64,000 nt of DNA from the NCBI GenBank assembly GCA_035541735.1, contig DATKMS010000096.1:22024-86023 (forward strand), given 5' to 3'. The notes under the pieces were generated by a model. It searched no databases and was not told where the DNA came from. It worked only from the letters and a program-made list of their open reading frames with translations. Both the position numbers and the translations under genes were made by a program. Positions 36,095 to 43,539 of the stretch are shown in pieces (the stretch's first letter is position 1; every line of letters begins with the position of its first letter). The stretch is from DATKMS01 sp035541735 (lineage in GTDB: Bacteria > Desulfobacterota > Binatia > HRBIN30).

Positions 36095-37540
36095 TCACGC
36101 CGCCAGCGACTGCTCGAACACGGCCTGCTCGACCATGCGGCGCATGACGATTCCCAGACCCACCAGCCAAAAGAGGATCACGAGCTGCCACAGGTCGGCA
36201 AATATCGAGAAGAAGATCAGCACGACGAAGCTCACCTGACAGCTCTTCACTATCCAGAGCAGATGCGCAAGCGGGAACGTTGCGTCGCGCATGTGCCGGT
36301 CGCACACGCGCAGGTTTTGCCAGGTCTGCCATAGCACGAGGAGGAATCCTGCGAGGCAGAAGATCCCGCCTTCGACCAGCACCAAGAGATACGAGCTGTG
36401 CGGCGCCGCCGTCGATTGCGTCGGGTCCTTCAGGTATCGCGCGACTTCCCAATTACCCATCCCGACACCCAGGAACGGACTCTCGCGTACGAGCTCCCAG
36501 GCAATCTGCCAGGTGTACTGGCGCCGCTCGAGCGACCCTGCTCCCAGACCAGTTTCGGCCTGCGCCGTCCCCGGCAGAGTCGTCAGCCGCTCCAGGCTTT
36601 TCTCTGGGACAAACTGATAGATCGCCACCAGCAGGAGAAGGCCGCCGAGCGCGAGCGTGACGATGGTGTTCAAGCTGACGCGCTGATCAATCAGAATGGT
36701 CACAACGGCCACCCCGAGACCGAGCAGACCGCTGCGCGAGGCGGTCATGAACACCACGAGCGCAAGGACAACGACAGTCGGTATGATCAGCAACCGCAGC
36801 CACACCGAGCGCAGAGACTGCATGAAGTACCACAGCCCCCCGATCGCGATGATCGAAAACATCGCGAGCCGATTCGGGTTGAAGGCCGACGAGATGACGG
36901 CGGCTTCGGTAGTCGCGCGGTACCCGTACATGCCGCCGCCCTTGAGCACGCCGTACATGCCGGTGAACGCGCTGACCACCATGAAGGCGATCGCCAGGAT
37001 GTAGATCATGCGCACGTGTGCGGGAGCGCGGATGAAGTTGATGAAGAAGAGCGTGAACAACACCCGGGTGACGAACGTGCGGAAGGTTCCGGAGGTGTGC
37101 TCCAGGGCAGCACTGCCACCGAGCAAGCCGACCAGCTCAGTGTCCGGGCCGTTGATTTGTGCCGACAACCAGTAGACGACGACGACGAATGTCAGCAGAT
37201 GCAGCTCGGGGCGCCAGAGAAACCACCAGTCCTCCTCGCGGTACACCTTATAGGTCAACAGCACGAGGAAGACCCCACCCAGCACGTTGTTGATGGTGAG
37301 AAAGCCGCTCCCCTGCAGCGCCTCCGGGTAGGTCATCAGAAAGGTGGACAAGAACATCGCTATGCCATACTCCGGGCGGGCGACAATGAACGCCAAACCG
37401 AGGAGCCCGACGATCGCGAGAACGATGAGCGGCCCGAAGGCAATGGTTCCGATCCCGACGAGCGCCGCCATCAGAACGACGGCAAGCGCCGCACCCATGC
37501 CACGCATCGACGACGATCGGCTTACAGTGATGGCGCCCAC
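36095..37540 (-). CDS. O-antigen ligase/polymerase (Wzy_C family)
   Basis: A 481-residue inner-membrane protein with about 11 hydrophobic segments. Typical features are the TASRSGLLGLGVAVV motif, the large periplasmic loop after about residue 295, and the loop motif PFLGVGMGNWE followed by PHSSYLLVLVEGG, whose His is conserved in O-antigen ligases and Wzy-type polymerases. In this locus it likely polymerises or ligates repeat units in the periplasm. It lies between the BY-kinase-like gene and the FemAB-like gene. Ligase versus polymerase cannot be decided from the sequence. Confidence 0.87.
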   Translation of the reverse strand: MGAITVSRSSSMRGMGAALAVVLMAALVGIGTIAFGPLIVLAIVGLLGLAFIVARPEYGIAMFLSTFLMTYPEALQGSGFLTINNVLGGVFLVLLTYKVYREEDWWFLWRPELHLLTFVVVVYWLSAQINGPDTELVGLLGGSAALEHTSGTFRTFVTRVLFTLFFINFIRAPAHVRMIYILAIAFMVVSAFTGMYGVLKGGGMYGYRATTEAAVISSAFNPNRLAMFSIIAIGGLWYFMQSLRSVWLRLLIIPTVVVLALVVFMTASRSGLLGLGVAVVTILIDQRVSLNTIVTLALGGLLLLVAIYQFVPEKSLERLTTLPGTAQAETGLGAGSLERRQYTWQIAWELVRESPFLGVGMGNWEVARYLKDPTQSTAAPHSSYLLVLVEGGIFCLAGFLLVLWQTWQNLRVCDRHMRDATFPLAHLLWIVKSCQVSFVVLIFFSIFADLWQLVILFWLVGLGIVMRRMVEQAVFEQSLAA

Positions 37541-37561
37541 GCCGAGCTGCTCCCTTATTCC

Positions 37562-38287
37562 TCAGAGAATGCTTTCAAGAAAAGCTGGGATGTAGGAGCG
37601 CCGCCGGTTGAGCACGACGCCGAGAATGCGCGCCCCGACCTTGTCCAGTTGCCGCTTGGCAGCCTCCGCTTCGACAACCGGAGTGCTGTCCGCTTCGACC
37701 ACCAGGATGACGCCGTCGACCTTCGTGGCGAGCACGCTCGCATCGGCATAACGGTTCACCGGTGGTCCGTCGACGACGATGAAATCGAACTGCGGCCGCA
37801 ACCGGCTCAGCAGCGCATCGACGATCTCGAGGTCGATGGGTCGCGTCGGCACCGCCCCCGCCGCAATGACCGACAGATTCAGGTCCTCGAGGCGCATCGC
37901 CAAGGCTTCCGGGGCAGCGCGGCCGGCGGCGAAGTCCACGATGCCGGCTTCGCTGGTCAATGGCAGCACGGCGCTGAAGCAGGGCGTCCGCAGATTGGCC
38001 TCGATCAGCAATACACGCGACTCGCGCTCTTTGGCCAACGCAGTCCCCAAGCCAATCGCAATGGTGGAGGCCCCTTCGCCGTGGCGCGGCGCGGTCACCA
38101 AGATGGTGTGCAAGCCCGACGGTACGGCAATCGATACGAGGCTGGCGCGGAGCTTGTGATACTCTTCCTCGGTCGAATCGGCCTGGCCGGCGCGGTCCAA
38201 CACCGGCACGCGGCGGCTCGGTGGCCGCAGTCGCGTCTGCTCCCGGTCCTGCTCCGCCTTCTTGAGGGCTTCGTATATCTTGCTCAA
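37562..38287 (-). CDS. CpsD/BY-kinase-like ATPase with degenerate Walker A and A' motifs
   Basis: The 241-residue product begins MSKIYEALKKAEQDREQ, as in polysaccharide-associated tyrosine autokinases. In the ATP site the usual GEGKST is APRHGEGASTIA, with Ala in place of the essential Lys. Walker A', usually DADLRRP, reads LLIEANLRTP, so both Asp are replaced. Walker B (FIVVDGPPV) is kept. There is no Tyr cluster at the C-terminus. This argues against normal kinase activity; it may only interact with the Wzz protein. Start TTG at 38287, judged by the conserved MSKIYEAL. Positioned as expected, just after the Wzz gene. Confidence 0.85.
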   Translation of the reverse strand: MSKIYEALKKAEQDREQTRLRPPSRRVPVLDRAGQADSTEEEYHKLRASLVSIAVPSGLHTILVTAPRHGEGASTIAIGLGTALAKERESRVLLIEANLRTPCFSAVLPLTSEAGIVDFAAGRAAPEALAMRLEDLNLSVIAAGAVPTRPIDLEIVDALLSRLRPQFDFIVVDGPPVNRYADASVLATKVDGVILVVEADSTPVVEAEAAKRQLDKVGARILGVVLNRRRSYIPAFLESIL

Positions 38288-38305
38288 GGTCGCGTCTGTC
38301 CGGTT

Positions 38306-39871
38306 CTACGAGCGCGAGACGTCACCGATGCTGGCGAGCAGCGGCAATCCCAGGTGCCGGCCCACATCGCTCTCCGAACGCAGCGAGCGGCTCAGATATT
38401 CCCGACCGAACGCCGCTGCGAGTCCCAGCACCAGCCCTGCCAGGATGAGGATCGCCACGGATGCGCGCTGGGTGTCCGCGCGGGCCAGGGGCAAGGCGGG
38501 TCGTTGAACGACATTGACATTGACGAGCTTCTGCTCGTCCATTGCTTGGCTGATCCGCGCCTCTTGTTCACGCTTGACGTACAGCTCGTATGTATCGCGG
38601 CTGTTCTTGACTTCCTGTTCCAAGCGATCGTACTCGACGCTCTTCTGTTGGAGGGTGATCAAGCGACGGTTGGCGCGGCTGAGGTCTTCTTCGACCATCA
38701 CCTGGCGGGCTCGCATCTCCTTGAGCTGGCTTTCCAGATCGAGCAGGATGCGTAAGCGCTCTTCGCGGATCGGATTTGTGCGGAACAACTGGTGCGCCAC
38801 GATTGTCGGCCGTTCGCGCACTTCGGCGTCGATCTCGGCCTTGAGTTCGGCGATCTCTTCGCCGTTGTCGCGGACGTGCCGGTCCTTTTCGGTGTACTTG
38901 CGCAGCAACGCCACGCGATCGACCTGTCGATCCACAAGCTGGGTGCTGAGCTGCGTCACCACGGGGTTCACGTCCAAGGATTGGGAGCGTTTGACGACCT
39001 CGGGCTGCGAAGCGATTTGCTCACGGATGGAGCGAATGCGCTCTTCGGTGCCGCTGATGCTGGTATTCAGATCGCGCAGCGCACTGCTCGTTTCACCGAC
39101 GGAACGCACGGTCGCCAGGATTTCGTCCTTGGGTGACGCAATGCCCTGCTCCATCGAAAACGTCGTCAGCGCCTCCTCCGCCTTGCGCAGTCGCCCTTCC
39201 AAGAGACGTTGCTGCTCGTCGTAGAAACGCGGCAGTCCCTTGGCACCGTGGACCTCCGCATGGTAGGCGAGGTACTCATCGACGACGCGATTGACGACGC
39301 GCGCGGCGTACGCGGGATCCGACGCCTTGTAGTCGATCTGGATGACGTTCGAGGCCTTGATCGGCGTGATGAGCAGGCCGCTGCTCATACCGATCACCTG
39401 CTGACCAAACGGGATTCCGCTCTTCGACTGCGCGGGAAGCGGATCGGCCGCGTCTCCCGAGACGGCCAGGGAGCGCACGACATTGTCGAGCAGATTGGTG
39501 CTTTTGATAATATGCACCTCGGAATTGACAAGTGATTCGTTCAACTGGAGCGTCTCCAGCCGGTCCATGGTCGTGGGCTGCAGTGTCGGATCGTCCCGCT
39601 GCGTCGAGATGATCACCTTGGCGCTCGCCACGTAACTCGGCTTACGCGCCAACGTTGCCACCAAGCCCGGCAGCGTGATGGCGAGGAAGACGATGGCTAT
39701 GAGACGTTTGCGCTTGAAGATGACGTGGAGAATGTCGCGGATCTGCTCGCTGACGTTCTGCGCCCCCCCAGACCAGCCGTAATACGACCCATGCCCGTTG
39801 CCATTGCCGCCATAACCCGTGGGGGGACGACCACCGGGCGGTCGGTCGCGACGTGTCGGTTCGTGTGCCAT
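38306..39871 (-). CDS. Wzz/GNVR-family polysaccharide chain-length/co-polymerase protein
   Basis: A 521-residue inner-membrane protein: Gly-rich N-terminus, first membrane helix LIAIVFLAITLPGLVATL, the Wzz periplasmic domain (PSYVASAKVIISTQRDDP, NVIQIDYKASDPAYAARVVN), a long coiled-coil region (about 210-440), then a tyrosine-kinase-associated GNVR segment (DTYELYVKREQEARISQAMDEQ) and a second membrane helix. It sets polymer length and couples with the CpsD-like ATPase and Wza. The ATG at 39871 is preferred because GAGGG precedes it; an upstream GTG would overlap the Wza gene. Confidence 0.92.
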   Translation of the reverse strand: MAHEPTRRDRPPGGRPPTGYGGNGNGHGSYYGWSGGAQNVSEQIRDILHVIFKRKRLIAIVFLAITLPGLVATLARKPSYVASAKVIISTQRDDPTLQPTTMDRLETLQLNESLVNSEVHIIKSTNLLDNVVRSLAVSGDAADPLPAQSKSGIPFGQQVIGMSSGLLITPIKASNVIQIDYKASDPAYAARVVNRVVDEYLAYHAEVHGAKGLPRFYDEQQRLLEGRLRKAEEALTTFSMEQGIASPKDEILATVRSVGETSSALRDLNTSISGTEERIRSIREQIASQPEVVKRSQSLDVNPVVTQLSTQLVDRQVDRVALLRKYTEKDRHVRDNGEEIAELKAEIDAEVRERPTIVAHQLFRTNPIREERLRILLDLESQLKEMRARQVMVEEDLSRANRRLITLQQKSVEYDRLEQEVKNSRDTYELYVKREQEARISQAMDEQKLVNVNVVQRPALPLARADTQRASVAILILAGLVLGLAAAFGREYLSRSLRSESDVGRHLGLPLLASIGDVSRS

Positions 39872-39881
39872 CGCCCAGCCC

Positions 39882-40592
39882 TCAGAAGGTCGTCCCCGCT
39901 CCGACACGGGGTTCGATGGGCAGGATACCGCGAATGTAGAGTCTGACGAAGGCGTTCACGTCACCGACGAAGGTGCGCGGCACATACAGGACATCGCCTG
40001 CCACCAAGCGCGTGCTGTCAGTACGGCCGTCTTGCAGCGGCCTCGAGAGATCCAGGCGTGTGCCTTGATAGTCACCTTGCACGGGCGACAGTCTGAGAAC
40101 GCTGTCGATCCGTGCGGTGTCGGTGAACCCGCCGCGGTCGATAATCGCCTGCAGCGGACTCATGCCGGCCCGGAAGGGGACGAATCCCGGAAGGCGCACT
40201 TCGCCGCCGACGTAGACTTTGCGGTCCGCCACCACCGCCAGCATCACGGAAACCTCGGGTTCGCGCAGATGATCGCTGGTGCGTTCTTTGATGACCTTTT
40301 CGAGTTGCGTCGTCGTGAGCCCGGCGGCATGGACATCGCCTGCCACTTGCAGCGTAATGTCGCCGTCAGGGCGCACCGGCACCTTGATGTCCAACTCCGG
40401 ATGGTAAAGGAACTTGACGCGCAGGAGATCACCGGGCTGGAGGCGATACTCCGGCTCGTTCTCCACCACCGGCTCGGGCTGTGTATCGAGCGGGGGTAGC
40501 GGGACTACGACCGTCGTCTGCCGCGCACAGGCAGCCAGCAGAAGCGCACCGGCAACGAGGTACAGGCCGGTTACAACATCGATCCGTCGCAT
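39882..40592 (-). CDS. Polysaccharide export lipoprotein, Wza family
   Basis: A 236-residue protein with a lipoprotein signal (GLYLVAGALLLAACARQ; lipobox LAAC), then the polysaccharide export domain: YRLQPGDLLRVKFLYHPEL and VPVRPDGDITLQVAGDVHAA, followed by the SLBB part DRKVYVGGEVRLPGFVPF and IDRGGFTDTARIDSV. It forms or caps the outer-membrane channel for the polymer. It is shorter than E. coli Wza (about 380 residues) and lacks the C-terminal transmembrane-helix region, as do many short relatives that pair with another outer-membrane protein. Start ATG at 40592, chosen for the signal sequence. A 242-base gap with a strong hairpin precedes it. Confidence 0.9.
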   Translation of the reverse strand: MRRIDVVTGLYLVAGALLLAACARQTTVVVPLPPLDTQPEPVVENEPEYRLQPGDLLRVKFLYHPELDIKVPVRPDGDITLQVAGDVHAAGLTTTQLEKVIKERTSDHLREPEVSVMLAVVADRKVYVGGEVRLPGFVPFRAGMSPLQAIIDRGGFTDTARIDSVLRLSPVQGDYQGTRLDLSRPLQDGRTDSTRLVAGDVLYVPRTFVGDVNAFVRLYIRGILPIEPRVGAGTTF

Positions 40593-40793
40593 GTGTCTGA
40601 ACAGTCCGTGCGCCGCGTCAGGCGCACGCTTATACGATCTACTCACTGGGCTAGCAATCCCGGGCATGCTGCCACCGGACCTCTGCGGCTTGCGACTCAT
40701 CGTACTGCACCCGCCGGAGCGAGACATAGCTCCGCCCTCCGAGGCCCCCCGATTCTGTTGCCCGCCTCACATCGCGAGCCCTGCAGCTCGCCT

Positions 40794-40819
40794 GGAGCGG
40801 ACGCTCCTTCGTCCGCTCC
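40794..40819. repeat. Perfect inverted repeat (hairpin) between the NusG-like gene and wza
   Basis: A 10-base stem (GGAGCGGACG at 40794-40803 with CGTCCGCTCC at 40810-40819) and a six-base loop. No T-run follows on either strand, so it is not a simple intrinsic terminator. It lies 16 bases past the NusG-like stop, in the leader of wza, where an attenuator or antiterminator recognition element would be expected. The rest of the 40593-40834 gap holds no gene that I can support. Confidence 0.6.
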
Positions 40820-40834
40820 ACCAGTCCTCGGCCG

Positions 40835-41332
40835 TTAGGCCGATATGCGTTCAATAATCTGTTGCGGCACGTCGACCCGTGTCTGGCGCCGCAACAATTC
40901 CATCAACACCTGCACCCGTCCCTGTCCAGATCCCGGGCGTTCAATGATTCCCACGAGTCCTTCGAACGGACCATGTTTGATGCGCACCACGTCGCCTTGC
41001 TTGAAGGCGGGTTGTGGCCGCAAGATCCCCTCCTGACCGCCGCGGGCGTACAGAAAGTCGACAACCGTGTCGTCAACCGGGCAGGGCAACGCTCCAAAGC
41101 CAACAAACTTACGAACACCAGGGGTCCAGACCACATGGAAATACTGCTGATCCAAGTCGATCCGAACGAACAGGTACCCAGGGAAGAGTGGTGCCACGAT
41201 CGGCTTCACGCCGATCCGTCCCGGTTCTTCAATGATGCGTGGCAAAAAAGTCGTGACGGCGCGGCGGTTGAGCTGTTCCTGCGCGAACTGCTCGCGACGG
41301 GTTTTGGTGCTGATCACATACCAAGCCAACAT
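40835..41332 (-). CDS. NusG-like specialised antiterminator (RfaH/UpxY/LoaP type)
   Basis: A 165-residue protein: MLAWYVISTKTRREQFAQEQ and LFPGYLFVRIDLDQ match the N-terminal NusG (NGN) domain, and FKQGDVVRIKHGPFEGLVGI the C-terminal KOW domain. Its position at the head of a polysaccharide operon, rather than near secE and ribosomal genes, indicates a paralogue that promotes full-length transcription of the long operon. A GGGAG ribosome binding site lies seven bases ahead of the ATG. Twelve bases separate it from the stop of the upstream ExeA-like gene, and a strong hairpin follows it. Confidence 0.92.
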   Translation of the reverse strand: MLAWYVISTKTRREQFAQEQLNRRAVTTFLPRIIEEPGRIGVKPIVAPLFPGYLFVRIDLDQQYFHVVWTPGVRKFVGFGALPCPVDDTVVDFLYARGGQEGILRPQPAFKQGDVVRIKHGPFEGLVGIIERPGSGQGRVQVLMELLRRQTRVDVPQQIIERISA

Positions 41333-41343
41333 CGTGCTGCTCC

Positions 41344-43398
41344 CTATTCTCCAAGCTGTGCAACGCGCGTGTCTTCGCGGAAAAGGCGCTGCAGTTGCCG
41401 GCCCGCGGCAACGACCTCGTCACGATCTTTGAACCCAGACAGGACCACGCGATACATGCGCTTCTGCGACCCAACATTCGCAACCAGCACGCGCGTATCG
41501 AGTCCCCGGCCCCGCAGCACCCTCTCGAAACTGTCGGCCCGGTGGGCCTGCGGTGTGGAGAACACCAGTAACGCGTAGTGGCCGGCCCCGTCATTCAGGA
41601 CGGGAAACCCTTCGCCCAACTCCGGCAAGCGAATGGTCTGCCCGACCGCAATCACGTCAATGTCCGCCAACTCCGGATTTGCCAACTTGAGAAGGTCGAG
41701 GATCGTGTAGCTCGCCTGCCCATACTTGCGCACCGCGATCTGCGACATAGAGTCACCGTTGCGGACGATAACGTTCTCGAAGTTGACGCCATCGAGGTGC
41801 GATGCTGGACCGTTCTCGGCGCTCGACGCGGTGCCGTCGTCGGAACCGGCAACGTTCGGACTCGGCGGCAGTCCTGTTGCCGCGGAGGGCGCTTCGAGCT
41901 GCTCGGCCTTGGCAGACGACTCCTTGGGGACGGCGGCGACGACCAGCGGCTTCGCTGGCCCAGCCACCATCGGGGCCGATGTAAGCGTCGCAGGCTGTGC
42001 GGGTTGCACGATCGCCTTCTGCGCGGCCGACCCCATCTGCTCTGTCGCACCCCGATCCAGTGGGATCTTCTGGGCGTCACTACGCCCGGCGGGGCGCCCC
42101 TGACTCGGCGCGACGTGGTTGGCCAGCGCTGTCAGCGGCGGCGCCTCTTTGGGAACCGCCACCTCGCCACCGCGTACCTCCGAAGGCTTGGACAGCCCGT
42201 TGTCGCGGGAATCTCCGATTTGATCCGCAGACGGCGCTGCGTTGGCAACGTCGTTGCCCGCGGAGATCGCGCCGCTCGGCGGCACCGCTTCCTCCCTCAC
42301 AGGAGGCTTGGAGCCGTCCTCCCCGCCACGCGACGCAACCTCGATGCCTGCTCCCTGGGGCTCCGAGCCAGGCCGGATGACCTCGAGCTTCCGCGCCTCA
42401 GGAGCCGCTGCCGCCGGCCCATCGGCATGTTTGTTCAACACGGTGCGGCCAACCGACAAGAGGCCCAACACCATCGCCGCCACAACCAAGCCGATAACCC
42501 CCAACCGGGTGCGCCACCGACTCTGGGGCGCAATCAACGGCGGCGGCGCAGACACCTCGACAGGCCGTTCCTCCGGGTCATCGCGCGACGGTTCCACCGC
42601 CAGCAGATCGGCGGCGGCCTCGCTGATCACGTCAGCGCCGATGCGCTTCTTGCCCAGTGCGTAACCAATCACCAGCGCGTTGTCGCAGACCACGTTGACC
42701 AGTCGGGGGATACCACGCGAGAAGTGGTAGATCTGCTCCTCGGCCTCACGCGAGAACAGCTTGAGATCGGTGCAGCCGCCCGCCTGTAAGCGGTACTGAA
42801 TGTACTCCGTGATTTCGTCGCGTGATAGAGGCAGCAGCCGGCAATTGATGCCGATGCGCTGGCGCAGCTGCCGCAGGATCGGGTTACTGAGCTTCTGCCC
42901 GAGTTCTGGTTGGCCCGAGAGCACGATCTGCAAGATCTTCTCCTTGGCCGTCTCCAGATTCGACAACAGCCGCAGGTCCTCCAACACCGAAAACTCGAGA
43001 TCTTGGGCCTCGTCGATCAGCAAGGCGACGTTGCCACCACCGCGCAGCTCCTCCAGCAAGAAGCTGTTCAAACGCTGCAGCATGTAGAGCTTCTTGCCGT
43101 TGTGCACCGGGAGGGCGAACTCCGCGAACATGTACTCCAGGATCTCCTCGAAGGTGACATTGGTGTTGAAGATGAAGACCGACTTGGTCTTGGTATCGAG
43201 TTCCTCCAGCAACTTATTGAGGAGCGTCGTCTTGCCGGTGCCCGCCTCGCCGATCAGCGTGATGAAACCCTTGCGCTGCGTGATCCCGTAATTGAGCGAT
43301 GCGATGGCCTCGCGGTAGCGCGCGTTCAAGTAGAGGAACTTCGGATCCGGCGTGACGTTGAAGGGCGGTTCCCTCAGCTGGTAGAACTCACAGTACAT
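41344..43398 (-). CDS. ExeA/GspA-like AAA+ ATPase with membrane helix, LysM and SPOR domains
   Basis: The 684-residue product starts MYCEFYQLREPPFNVTPDP, the pattern of ExeA-type and exosortase-associated ATPases. Walker A GEAGTGKTT is at 50-58 and Walker B VALLIDEAQ near 125-132; the AAA+ domain ends about residue 270. A membrane helix (about 300-318) is followed by a long Pro/Ala-rich linker, a LysM-like region (VRNGDSMSQIAVRKYG...IAVGQTIRLPE, about 550-600) and a SPOR-like C-terminus (HYALLVFSTPQ...YRVVLSGFKDRDE). It probably couples ATP hydrolysis to peptidoglycan-bound assembly of the export machine. A sigma-54-type promoter lies 39-55 bases ahead of the ATG. First gene of the polysaccharide block. 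Confidence 0.9.
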   Translation of the reverse strand: MYCEFYQLREPPFNVTPDPKFLYLNARYREAIASLNYGITQRKGFITLIGEAGTGKTTLLNKLLEELDTKTKSVFIFNTNVTFEEILEYMFAEFALPVHNGKKLYMLQRLNSFLLEELRGGGNVALLIDEAQDLEFSVLEDLRLLSNLETAKEKILQIVLSGQPELGQKLSNPILRQLRQRIGINCRLLPLSRDEITEYIQYRLQAGGCTDLKLFSREAEEQIYHFSRGIPRLVNVVCDNALVIGYALGKKRIGADVISEAAADLLAVEPSRDDPEERPVEVSAPPPLIAPQSRWRTRLGVIGLVVAAMVLGLLSVGRTVLNKHADGPAAAAPEARKLEVIRPGSEPQGAGIEVASRGGEDGSKPPVREEAVPPSGAISAGNDVANAAPSADQIGDSRDNGLSKPSEVRGGEVAVPKEAPPLTALANHVAPSQGRPAGRSDAQKIPLDRGATEQMGSAAQKAIVQPAQPATLTSAPMVAGPAKPLVVAAVPKESSAKAEQLEAPSAATGLPPSPNVAGSDDGTASSAENGPASHLDGVNFENVIVRNGDSMSQIAVRKYGQASYTILDLLKLANPELADIDVIAVGQTIRLPELGEGFPVLNDGAGHYALLVFSTPQAHRADSFERVLRGRGLDTRVLVANVGSQKRMYRVVLSGFKDRDEVVAAGRQLQRLFREDTRVAQLGE

Positions 43399-43436
43399 GA
43401 GTCACCTCGCTGTGCTGGGGCAATTCATATGCCACG

Positions 43437-43453
43437 CGCAAGGGGCGTGCCCA
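43437..43453 (-). promoter_or_regulatory. Sigma-54-type promoter upstream of the ExeA-like gene
   Basis: Read on the minus strand the site is GGGCACG-CCCC-TTGC (43452-43438). It matches the consensus TGGCACG-N4-TTGC at all but one position and has the diagnostic GG-N10-GC spacing. The GC lies about 40 bases before the ATG at 43398. Two sigma-54-type response regulators are encoded within 6 kb. Confidence 0.65.
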
Positions 43454-43510
43454 CCCGGCATCAGCCGACTGCGAGTCTTGCATAGACGCCAGATCGCACC
43501 AACTTCTTGC

Positions 43511-43525
43511 ATGCGTGCGACGCAT
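43511..43525. promoter_or_regulatory. Inverted repeat, possible activator site for the sigma-54 promoter
   Basis: ATGCGT-GCG-ACGCAT is a perfect inverted repeat about 90 bases upstream of the predicted transcription start. This is the usual distance for the binding site of a sigma-54 activator. It lies just past the 3' end of the first response-regulator gene. Confidence 0.4.
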
Positions 43526-43539
43526 CATCGGGGGCACCT

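Noticed and set aside
36398..38755. 785-codon open frame on the plus strand
   Set aside because: It runs antisense to the Wzy, BY-kinase-like and Wzz genes, all of which have clear family motifs. Composition is Gln/His/Arg/Asp-rich, as expected for a shadow frame in high-GC DNA.
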